Below are positions 1 through 5,266 of a DNA stretch of 5,266 nt, piece by piece. The DNA is from an uncultured Oscillospiraceae bacterium (GTDB lineage Bacteria > Bacillota > Clostridia > Oscillospirales > Oscillospiraceae). Numbering within the stretch: the stretch's first letter is position 1; each line of letters starts with the position of its first letter. The stretch covers positions 1-5,266 of the forward strand of contig CALWXI010000096.1 in the NCBI GenBank assembly GCA_944385455.1, read 5' to 3'. A program made the translations under genes and the position numbers. The notes beneath the pieces are model-generated. The model had not been told where the DNA came from and made no database searches. It was given only the letters and a program-made list of their open reading frames with translations.

Positions 1-697
1 GGGAGAGGGCGGCCGCATTGAGGGCGTTGATGCCGTCAAAGGGGCGGGCCCCGGCGTGGGCCTCCCGGCCGGTGAAGCGGATGAGCTTTCCCACAAAGCC
101 GGAGCTGTCGCAGCCGATGAGGAAGTGCCGGTCCTCCACGCCGGCATGGGAGTGGATCATCATGCCCATGTCGATATCGTCCAGCACCCCCAGCCGCAGA
201 TACTCCTGCTTGCCCCCGAAGAAGCGGAGCTTCCCCTCCCGGCGCAGCCGCTCCCGGTACTCCAGCTCCACATACTCCTCCGCCGGCACCGCCACGAAAG
301 CCACGCTGCCGTCCAGCTCCTGCGCCAGGGGCGCCAGCCCCATGGCCGCGCCCAGCATGGAGGCGATCTGAGCGTTGTGTCCGCAGGAGTGAGCGGCGCC
401 GGTCTGGGGGTCCGCCTGGGGATGCAGCGGGCAGACCACCGCGTCCAGCTCACCCATCACCATGATCCGGGGGCCATTGCAGCGTCCCTGCAGATCGCCC
501 CGGACGCCGGTGATGGCCAGTCCTTCCCGGCATGGGATGTGCAGGTCATCCAGGGTCCGCCGCACCACGGCGGCGGTGTGCGTTTCCTTGAAGCCCAGCT
601 CCGGATGGGCGAAGATCTCCTGCCCGATGGCGATGATCTCCTCCTTCCGGGCGTCGATCCGTTCCAGACACTGTGCCTTGAGTGCTTCCTTCGTCAT
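1..697 (-). CDS. M20-family amidohydrolase/metallopeptidase, N-terminal 232 codons (partial at left edge)
   Basis: This is a cytoplasmic zinc-type hydrolase of the M20 amidohydrolase family (AbgB/aminoacylase/IAA-amino-acid hydrolase relatives). These enzymes cleave amide bonds of N-acyl amino acids, aminobenzoyl-glutamate or small peptides. The start at 697 follows a perfect AAGGAGG (704-710) with a 6-base gap. Visible motifs are HPELGF (residues 31-36), GELDAV (82-87), SCGHN (104-108; C105 and H107 expected metal ligands), PAEE (138-141; catalytic and ligand glutamates), IHSHA (181-185; a ligand histidine) and REAHAGARP (211-219), the start of the lid/dimerisation domain. A charged insert at about 142-175 separates PAEE from IHSH. 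There is no signal peptide. The family is usually about 390-450 aa, so roughly 160-220 residues, including the last metal-binding histidine, lie off the window. It is transcribed divergently from the transporter operon. The family assignment is firm; the substrate cannot be told. Confidence 0.9.
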   Translation of the reverse strand, partial: MTKEALKAQCLERIDARKEEIIAIGQEIFAHPELGFKETHTAAVVRRTLDDLHIPCREGLAITGVRGDLQGRCNGPRIMVMGELDAVVCPLHPQADPQTGAAHSCGHNAQIASMLGAAMGLAPLAQELDGSVAFVAVPAEEYVELEYRERLRREGKLRFFGGKQEYLRLGVLDDIDMGMMIHSHAGVEDRHFLIGCDSSGFVGKLIRFTGREAHAGARPFDGINALNAAALS

Positions 698-703
698 GCA
701 TAT

Positions 704-710
704 CCTCCTT
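704..710 (-). promoter_or_regulatory. Ribosome binding site of the M20 hydrolase gene
   Basis: On the minus strand this reads AAGGAGG, a full anti-16S match, 6 bases before the ATG at 697. It decides the start codon, since the gene runs off the left edge and cannot be judged by its full length. Confidence 0.85.
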
Positions 711-748
711 CGCCGCTTTTGGCATTTGCGGCATAAACCGGTGTTTCC

Positions 749-764
749 TAGAGAATATTCTATA
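749..764. repeat. Palindrome 1 (AGAATATTCT core), operator candidate
   Basis: Positions 752-761 are a perfect 10-bp palindrome, AGAATATTCT. It extends to 16 bp (749-764) with a single mismatched pair (751/762). It overlaps the predicted -10 and start region of the leftward promoter. A protein bound here would be expected to block the leftward gene. I do not recognise it as the site of a named regulator family. Confidence 0.5.
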
Positions 765-784
765 TAAAATGCGCATTTTTGCAA
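757..784 (-). promoter_or_regulatory. Predicted sigma-A promoter for the M20 hydrolase gene
   Basis: Read on the minus strand, TTGCAA (784-779) serves as a -35 element and TAGAAT (762-757) as a -10 element, with a 16-base spacer. The -10 matches consensus at 5 of 6 positions and the -35 at 4 of 6. Transcription would begin near 750, giving a leader of about 50 bases. The element lies in the most AT-rich stretch of the window. Palindromic sequences cover both the -10 and the spacer, so repressor control is plausible. The call rests on sequence match only; alternative -10 registers (TATAGA, TATATA) exist in the same stretch. Confidence 0.5.
766..779. repeat. Palindrome 2 (AAAATGCGCATTTT), operator candidate
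   Basis: This is a perfect 14-bp inverted repeat with no loop, centred 16 bp from palindrome 1. It fills the spacer of the predicted leftward promoter. It ends 12 bases before the -35 of the rightward promoter, roughly -61 to -48 from that start. It is not followed by a terminator-type layout and would not be transcribed from either predicted promoter, so a DNA-binding site is the more natural reading. Confidence 0.5.
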
Positions 785-791
785 GGGTTTG

Positions 792-820
792 TTGACGGCG
801 GAAGGAAAATGGGATATGAT
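792..820 (+). promoter_or_regulatory. Sigma-A promoter of the hydrolase-transporter operon
   Basis: TTGACG (792-797) and TATGAT (815-820) are separated by exactly 17 bases, each matching the -35/-10 consensus at 5 of 6 positions. Upstream DNA at about 740-785 is AT-rich and could add an UP-type contribution. The start is expected near 827, leaving a leader of about 70 bases before the ATG at 897. It is the only good promoter seen upstream of the operon; the downstream genes overlap or nearly abut and show none of their own. Confidence 0.75.
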
Positions 821-826
821 AGCCAG

Positions 827-896
827 TTGAAAAGGTAGTACATTGCCGCAGCCCGCGATACGCGATGAGAGACCGTTTCAGGAAGGGAGAAGGTCC
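827..896 (+). other. 5' leader of the operon mRNA, no riboswitch recognised
   Basis: The predicted leader is about 70 bases long. It contains one small hairpin, CGCG-ATA-CGCG (854-864), and a purine-rich ribosome binding stretch, GAAGGGAG (882-889), 7 bases before the start. I looked for the conserved purine-riboswitch core and for a GC hairpin followed by a T-run, and found neither. An ATG at 865 opens a 28-codon reading frame without a ribosome binding site and is probably not translated. Confidence 0.4.
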
Positions 897-2648
897 ATGC
901 TGGAAGAGACCGCAGGCGCCATCCGGGGGCGCCGTCCGTTTTCGCTGGTGATCCGCAACGTGCGGATCGTGAACGTATTCGACGACACCGTGACGCCCGG
1001 GGACATTGCGCTGATGGACGGCCGCATCGCCTATGTGGGGACCATGGACTTTCCCCATACGGCACTGGATGAGCTGGACGGCCAGGGCTGCTACGCCCTG
1101 CCCGGCTTCGTGGATTCCCACATGCATCTGGAAAGCAGTATGCTCACTCCCGCCCATTTTGCCCGCGTGGCCCTGTGCTGCGGCACCACCACGGTAGCCG
1201 CCGATCCTCACGAGATCGGCAACGTATTGGGCCGCACCGGGGTCCAGGCTCTGATGGACGCGGCCCGGGGGCTGCCCCTGCGGGTATTGATGATGGCGCC
1301 GTCCACCATCCCCTCCGCGCCCGGCTTTGAGGACTCCGGCTGTTCCGTGGGGCCGGAGGAGGCCGGAGAGATGCTGGATCTGCCGGGCGTGTCGGGCCTT
1401 GGCGAAGTGATGGATTTCCGGGGAGTGGCCGCCGGCGAGGAGCGGATCCTCGCGGTTGTCGAAGAGGCGGCCAGGCGGGGCTGCATCATCGACGGCCACG
1501 CCTCCCTGCTCACCGGCCGGGACCTGCAGCTTTTCCGGGCCGTGGGCATCGACAGCGACCACACCCTGCGCACGGCGGAAAAGCTCCGGGAGGAGCTGGC
1601 GCTGGGCTTCACCGTGCAGATCCAAAGCAATGCGCTGAACCGGGAACTGGTGGCGGCCATGAACGCGGCCCCCGTACAGGACCGGATCTGTCTTGTGACC
1701 GACGATGTGCCCCTGCCCCGGCTGATGGAGCAGGGACATTTGAATCATGTCGTCGCGCAGGCCGTGACACTGGGACTGGACCCGGTGCGGGCGGTGCGCT
1801 TTGCCACCATCAACGCCGCCCGCCGGCTGCGGCTCCACGATGTGGGCGCCATTGCTCCGGGAATGCAGGCGGAGATCCAGCTGGTGCGGGACCTCCGCGC
1901 GCCCCGGCCGGAGACGGTGATCTGCGGGGGAAAGGTGATCTGCCGGGACGGCCGGCTGCTCTCAGCGCTGCCGCAGCCGGATCTGGCCCAGGCGCTGCGT
2001 TCTTCCGTCCACTGCGCGCCGGTGACCGCGGCGGACCTGGTCATCCCCGCCCCGGCGGCGGGAACGGCGGAGGTGAACGTCATCTCTCAGGACGGGACCT
2101 CCCTGCGCACCACCCGGGTCCTCCGGGAGCTCCCGGCGGTGTGCCGGGAGGACGGGCAGACGGTTCTGGACTGCCGGGGATATCTGAAGATGGCGGTGTT
2201 CAACCGCTACGGCAGGGCCCAGCGAGGCCTGGCCCTCATCGAGGGCATGCCCGCCGTCCGCGGCGCAGTGGCCCTGACCTACGGCCACGATGCCCACAAC
2301 CTCACGGTGTACGGCGGCAGCGACGCAGACATGGCCCTGGCGGCCAACACGGTCATCGGCGCCCAGGGCGGCATCTGCGCCGCGCTGGATGAAGAGGTGC
2401 GCATCTGCATTCCGCTGCCATTGGGGGGGCTGATGTCCACCCGGGAGCCGGAGGCACTGCTGGCGCAGCTGAACGCGTTTCTGGCCCACTGCGCGGATAT
2501 GGGCTTCGTTCACAGCGACCTCATGTCGTTTTTCACCATTATGCCCCTGGCAGTTTCCCCGGAGATCAAATGCACCGACCGGGGACTGCTGGATGTGGCC
2601 CGCAAGCGGTTTCTGCCGCTGATCCAACGGATGAAGGGGGACTTTTGA
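897..2648 (+). CDS. Adenine deaminase (AdeC/Ade) family amidohydrolase, divergent active site
   Basis: The product is 583 aa, in the usual range of adenine deaminases (about 570-600). These binuclear-metal enzymes convert adenine to hypoxanthine and ammonia in purine salvage. The ATG at 897 is preceded by GAAGGGAG; an in-frame TTG at 843 lacks such a site. Residues 15-65 are the N-terminal sandwich strand region. The metal-dependent barrel runs from about 69 to 320, with H75 and H77 (DSHMHLESSM), DPHEI (103-107), the bridging glutamate E170 (GEVMD), H201 (DGH), H222 (SDH) and D269 (TDD). The C-terminal adenine-deaminase domain (about 410-575) has HDAHN (464-468), PLPLGGLMS and TDRGLLDV. All expected metal ligands are present. 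Odd points: the family DHE is DHT (T223), REGS is QSNA (243-246), and TDDR/K is TDDV (V271). Family membership is near certain; adenine as substrate is doubtful. It is the first gene of the operon, and its TGA overlaps the next ATG. Confidence 0.88.
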   Translation: MLEETAGAIRGRRPFSLVIRNVRIVNVFDDTVTPGDIALMDGRIAYVGTMDFPHTALDELDGQGCYALPGFVDSHMHLESSMLTPAHFARVALCCGTTTVAADPHEIGNVLGRTGVQALMDAARGLPLRVLMMAPSTIPSAPGFEDSGCSVGPEEAGEMLDLPGVSGLGEVMDFRGVAAGEERILAVVEEAARRGCIIDGHASLLTGRDLQLFRAVGIDSDHTLRTAEKLREELALGFTVQIQSNALNRELVAAMNAAPVQDRICLVTDDVPLPRLMEQGHLNHVVAQAVTLGLDPVRAVRFATINAARRLRLHDVGAIAPGMQAEIQLVRDLRAPRPETVICGGKVICRDGRLLSALPQPDLAQALRSSVHCAPVTAADLVIPAPAAGTAEVNVISQDGTSLRTTRVLRELPAVCREDGQTVLDCRGYLKMAVFNRYGRAQRGLALIEGMPAVRGAVALTYGHDAHNLTVYGGSDADMALAANTVIGAQGGICAALDEEVRICIPLPLGGLMSTREPEALLAQLNAFLAHCADMGFVHSDLMSFFTIMPLAVSPEIKCTDRGLLDVARKRFLPLIQRMKGDF

Positions 2649-3484
2649 TGGAGAGGAAGAAACAGGCGCTGCTGCTGGCGCTTCCCGCTTCCCTGGCCCT
2701 GCTGGTGTGCTTCATCGGACCGATGGTCTACATTCTGGTCCGGACCCTGGCGGAAAACGGAACGGCGGACTTTGCCGCGTTTTTCTCCGATCCGTTTTAT
2801 CTGGACATCCTCTGGACCACCCTGCGGGTGTCCCTGATCTCCACGGCGGTGTCGCTGGTGCTGGGGTATCCCACGGCCTACTACATGGCCAGGACCCCCT
2901 CCCGGCTCAAGCAGGCCATGGTCATCGTGATCCTTTTCCCGTTCCTGGTCAGCGCGGTGGTGCGTTCCTATGGATGGATGGTGATTCTGGGCACCAACGG
3001 CCTTCTGAACCAGCTCTTGATGGCTCTGGGAATCATTGCCGAGCCGCTGAAGATCCTCAACACCGAGACGGCCGTCATCATCGGCATGGTCCACCTGCTG
3101 ATCCCCTACATGATCCTCTCCCTGGTGGGCGTGCTGCAGAGCATCGACCCCAACGTGGAGTATGCGGCGTACAGCCTGGGGGCCTCTCCCATGACCACGT
3201 TCACCAAGGTGATCTTCCCCCTGAGCACGCCGGGCATCATCTCCGGCTGTGTGCTGGTGTTCACCATGAGCATGACCTCCTACGTCACGCCCAAGCTGCT
3301 GGGCGGGTCCAAATTCCGGATGATGGCCACCATGGTGGTGCAGGAGATCAACGTCAGCTTCGACTGGGGCGCAGCCTCCGCCATCAGCTATATCCTGCTG
3401 GCGGTGATCCTGGCGGTGCAGGTGGCCGTGGTGCTCCTCACCGGACCTTATATGAAACGGATGGGAGGCGGAAAAAATGCGTGA
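2648..3484 (+). CDS. ABC transporter permease, PotB-like (spermidine/putrescine-type importer)
   Basis: This is an inner-membrane permease of 278 aa, typical for PotB-class subunits. The ATG at 2648 shares its A with the TGA of the preceding gene (TGATG), and AAGGGGG (2634-2640) lies 7 bases upstream, so translation is probably coupled. About six hydrophobic segments are visible, near residues 8-32, 62-82, 90-110, 141-163, 196-214 and 245-266. The cytoplasmic EAA loop that docks on the ATPase is clear at about 171-199 (EYAAYSLGAS followed by FPLSTPGI). The stretch VVRSYGWMVILGTNGLLNQ (104-122) is of the kind found in PotB relatives. A short charged N-terminus (MERKK) precedes the first membrane span. 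It pairs with the following permease. This class also carries opines, thiamine, phosphonates and iron, so the substrate is not settled by sequence. Confidence 0.92.
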   Translation: MERKKQALLLALPASLALLVCFIGPMVYILVRTLAENGTADFAAFFSDPFYLDILWTTLRVSLISTAVSLVLGYPTAYYMARTPSRLKQAMVIVILFPFLVSAVVRSYGWMVILGTNGLLNQLLMALGIIAEPLKILNTETAVIIGMVHLLIPYMILSLVGVLQSIDPNVEYAAYSLGASPMTTFTKVIFPLSTPGIISGCVLVFTMSMTSYVTPKLLGGSKFRMMATMVVQEINVSFDWGAASAISYILLAVILAVQVAVVLLTGPYMKRMGGGKNA

Positions 3485-4271
3485 CGGACGTGTCAACTGG
3501 CTTTGCACCCTGGCGGCGGTCCTCGTGATGCTCTTTCTGGTGGCGCCGCTGATCGTCATCGTGCTGGCCTCCTTTACCCCCACCGCCCTGGTGACCTTCC
3601 CGCCTCAGGGCTTTTCCCTGAAATGGTACGCCAACATCTTCGCCTCTTCCACCCACTTCATGGACGGCCTGGTCAAAAGCCTGCAGATCGGCATCCTGGC
3701 CACGGCGCTGGACGTGCTGCTGGGCGTGACAGCGGCCCTTTCCATCTGCCGTTACGATTTCCGGGGCAAAAACCTGCTGCTCAACTATTTCACCTCGCCC
3801 ATGTACGTCCCCAGCGTGGCTTTCGCCTTCGTGCTGCTCCAGGTATACAGCCAGCTGGGCGGCGTCCCCGGCATGGCCCGGATCTTCATCGGCCACTTCA
3901 TCATCATCCTGCCCTATGTGGTGCGCAACACCGTCTCCGTGCTGCATGTGTTCAACTGGACGCTGGAGGACGCGGCCACTTCCCTGGGAGCCAATCCGGT
4001 GCAGGTGTTCTTCAAGATCACCATCCCCCTAGCCAAGCCCGGCATCCTGGCCGGCGCGATGCTGGCATTTTTGTACTCCTTCGACGAGGTGGCTCTGAGC
4101 AGCCTGCTCTCCACCCCCCGGTTCGTCACGCTGCCCATCCGGATCATGAACTACATGGAGCTGACCTTTGATCCCACCCTGGCTGCCATCTCGACCCTGC
4201 TGATGTGCGCGTCTCTGGCATTGATCGTGCTGCTGGAGCGCTTCGTGGGGCTGGACATGTTTATGAAGTGA
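3477..4271 (+). CDS. ABC transporter permease, PotC-like (spermidine/putrescine-type importer)
   Basis: This is the second membrane subunit, 264 aa, matching PotC-class size. Its ATG at 3477 lies inside the end of the first permease gene (8-base overlap), with GGGAGG (3463-3468) as ribosome binding site. Hydrophobic segments lie near residues 10-33, 68-90, 106-128, 136-158, 188-206 and 236-256. The EAA loop is at about 164-192 (EDAATSLGAN followed by IPLAKPGI). After it comes YSFDEVALSSLLS (200-212) and TLPIRI (218-223), a stretch resembling PotC proteins at the same place. The two permeases would form a heterodimeric channel driven by the ATPase encoded next. Nothing looks broken or truncated. 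Confidence 0.92.
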   Translation: MRDGRVNWLCTLAAVLVMLFLVAPLIVIVLASFTPTALVTFPPQGFSLKWYANIFASSTHFMDGLVKSLQIGILATALDVLLGVTAALSICRYDFRGKNLLLNYFTSPMYVPSVAFAFVLLQVYSQLGGVPGMARIFIGHFIIILPYVVRNTVSVLHVFNWTLEDAATSLGANPVQVFFKITIPLAKPGILAGAMLAFLYSFDEVALSSLLSTPRFVTLPIRIMNYMELTFDPTLAAISTLLMCASLALIVLLERFVGLDMFMK

Positions 4272-4277
4272 AGGAGG
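4271..4277 (+). promoter_or_regulatory. Ribosome binding site of the ABC ATPase gene
   Basis: AAGGAGG begins on the last base of the preceding TGA and sits 10 bases before the ATG at 4288. It is the strongest ribosome binding site within the operon, so the ATPase need not rely on coupling to the permease gene. No promoter or terminator fits in the 16-base gap. Confidence 0.75.
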
Positions 4278-4287
4278 AGAGAGCCAA

Positions 4288-5266
4288 ATGGCAACACTGG
4301 AATTACGGCACCTGACGAAAAAGTTCGGGGATTTCACCGCCGTGGACGATATGGACCTGACCGTGGCCGAGGGCGAGATGATCGCCCTGCTGGGCGGCAG
4401 CGGCTGCGGCAAGACCACCACCCTGCGGATGATCGCGGGCTTTACCGAACCCTTTTCCGGCGCGGTGGTGGTGGACGGCAAGGACCTGCGCAGCGTCCCC
4501 CCCTACCGGCGCAACATCGGCATCTTCTTTCAGAACTATGCCCTGTTCCCCCACATGACGGTCTTTGAGAACGTGGCCTTCGGACTGAAGCTCCAGAAGC
4601 TTCCCAAGCCGGAGATCCGGGAGCGGGTGGAGTCCATTTTGTCCCTGGTGAAGCTGGTGGGCCTGGACCGCCGCTATCCCCGGGAGCTCTCCGGCGGCCA
4701 GCAGCAGCGGGTGGCCCTGGCCCGGGCCCTGGTGACCCGCCCCGCCATCCTGCTGCTGGACGAGCCTCTTTCCAATCTGGACGCGAAGCTCCGGGTGGAG
4801 ATGCAGGTGGAGATCAAGCGCATCCAGAAGGAGCTGGGCATCACCACCATCATTGTCACCCATGACCACGAGGAGGCCGTCTCCCTGGCGGACCGGGTCA
4901 TTGTCATGAACGCCGGCCGCATCCAGCAGATCGGCACCCCCCAGGAGATCTTCGACCGCCCGGTGTCCCCCTTTGTGGCGGACTTCATGGGCTTTTCCAC
5001 CTTCCTCCACGGCGTGGCCGGGCGGGAGGAGAACGGACTGCTGCCGGTGACGTGCGGCAGCCACACGCTCCGGGTGCGCACCGGCGGGCGCGCGGAGATC
5101 GCGCCTGGAGACGCCTGCGTGCTGACCATCCGCTCAGAAAACATCGCCCTGGCCCAGGAGGCAGGCGAAAACGTGGTCTCCGGACAGGTGCGGTCGGCCA
5201 CCTACAAGGGCCACACCACCCGGCTGGAGGTCTCCGGCTGCTTTGCAGAGCCGGTGTATCCGGCCA
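4288..5266 (+). CDS. ABC transporter ATP-binding protein, PotA-like (partial at right edge)
   Basis: This is the ATPase subunit that powers the importer, on the cytoplasmic face. There are 326 codons in the window and no stop; PotA-class proteins are usually about 340-380 aa, so only a short tail is missing. The nucleotide-binding domain (about 4-235) has Walker A GGSGCGKTT (36-44), Q-loop Q82 in FFQNYALFP, signature LSGGQQQ (134-140), Walker B ILLLDEP (154-160, catalytic E159), D-loop SNLD (162-165) and the switch histidine H192 (THDHEEA). All catalytic residues are intact. Walker A has G37 where PotA relatives usually have proline. The C-terminal part (about 240 onward) is a TOBE-type regulatory/substrate-sensing region, including VLTIRSENI (278-286). 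The order permease-permease-ATPase differs from E. coli potABCD. The binding-protein gene, if present, should follow. Confidence 0.93.
   Translation, partial: MATLELRHLTKKFGDFTAVDDMDLTVAEGEMIALLGGSGCGKTTTLRMIAGFTEPFSGAVVVDGKDLRSVPPYRRNIGIFFQNYALFPHMTVFENVAFGLKLQKLPKPEIRERVESILSLVKLVGLDRRYPRELSGGQQQRVALARALVTRPAILLLDEPLSNLDAKLRVEMQVEIKRIQKELGITTIIVTHDHEEAVSLADRVIVMNAGRIQQIGTPQEIFDRPVSPFVADFMGFSTFLHGVAGREENGLLPVTCGSHTLRVRTGGRAEIAPGDACVLTIRSENIALAQEAGENVVSGQVRSATYKGHTTRLEVSGCFAEPVYPA

Noticed and set aside
56..736. Plus-strand open frame (226 codons) opposite the M20 gene
   Set aside because: It is antisense to the M20 gene, whose minus-strand translation carries ordered catalytic motifs and a perfect ribosome binding site.
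843..896. Upstream in-frame TTG start that would add 18 residues to the deaminase-like protein
   Set aside because: No ribosome binding site is in front of it, while the ATG at 897 has GAAGGGAG at good spacing; the extra residues do not resemble the family N-terminus.
821..896. Purine riboswitch in the leader
   Set aside because: The conserved core of the purine aptamer and an expression platform are not present, and the leader of about 70 bases is too short for aptamer plus platform.
865..951. Possible 28-codon leader peptide starting at ATG 865
   Set aside because: No ribosome binding site precedes it, and the frame overlaps the main start in another phase; no attenuator hairpin or regulatory codon run was seen.
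546..1838. Long minus-strand open frame (430 codons) opposite the deaminase-like gene and extending past the M20 start
   Set aside because: It is antisense to a clearly recognised enzyme, is rich in His, Gly, Gln and Arg as expected for a shadow of GC-rich coding DNA, crosses the divergent promoter region, and shows no recognisable motif.
2510..3583. Minus-strand open frame (357 codons) opposite the permease genes
   Set aside because: Low-complexity His/Gln/Asp/Gly-rich translation antisense to the PotB-like gene; a GC-rich shadow with no family motif.
1..5266. tRNA, rRNA, CRISPR array, insertion sequence or attachment site
   Set aside because: No repeat-spacer pattern, terminal inverted repeats, transposase motifs or structural RNA cores were seen on reading both strands.

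Overview
The window is GC-rich, densely coding bacterial DNA. It has strong AAGGAGG-type ribosome binding sites, sigma-A-like promoters and tightly packed genes. By inference this fits a high-GC Firmicute/Clostridia-type gut anaerobe (Oscillospiraceae-like), but no marker gene fixes the taxon.

Layout: positions 1-697 hold the first 232 codons of a minus-strand M20-family amidohydrolase whose C-terminus lies beyond the left edge. Positions 698-896 are a 199-base divergent intergenic region, AT-rich in its middle. It holds a near-consensus promoter firing right, a plausible promoter firing left, and two adjacent palindromes. From 897 to the right edge runs one plus-strand operon: an adenine-deaminase-family amidohydrolase (897-2648), a PotB-like permease (2648-3484), a PotC-like permease (3477-4271), and a PotA-like ABC ATPase (4288 to beyond the right edge). 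The first three operon genes overlap at their stops and starts, and the fourth follows after 16 bases.

Working together: the two permeases and the ATPase form the membrane core of a polyamine/opine/thiamine-type (PotABC class) importer. The substrate-binding protein is not in the window and probably lies downstream. Co-transcription with a cytoplasmic amidohydrolase as first gene suggests that the imported compound, or a product of it, is hydrolysed by that enzyme. The divergent M20 hydrolase may belong to the same catabolic route.

The most interesting point is that the adenine-deaminase-like enzyme keeps all the metal ligands of the family. It differs, however, at several normally invariant residues beside the active site (DHE to DHT, REGS to QSNA, TDDR/K to TDDV). 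It may therefore act on something other than adenine, and the locus may be an uncharacterised uptake-and-hydrolysis module.
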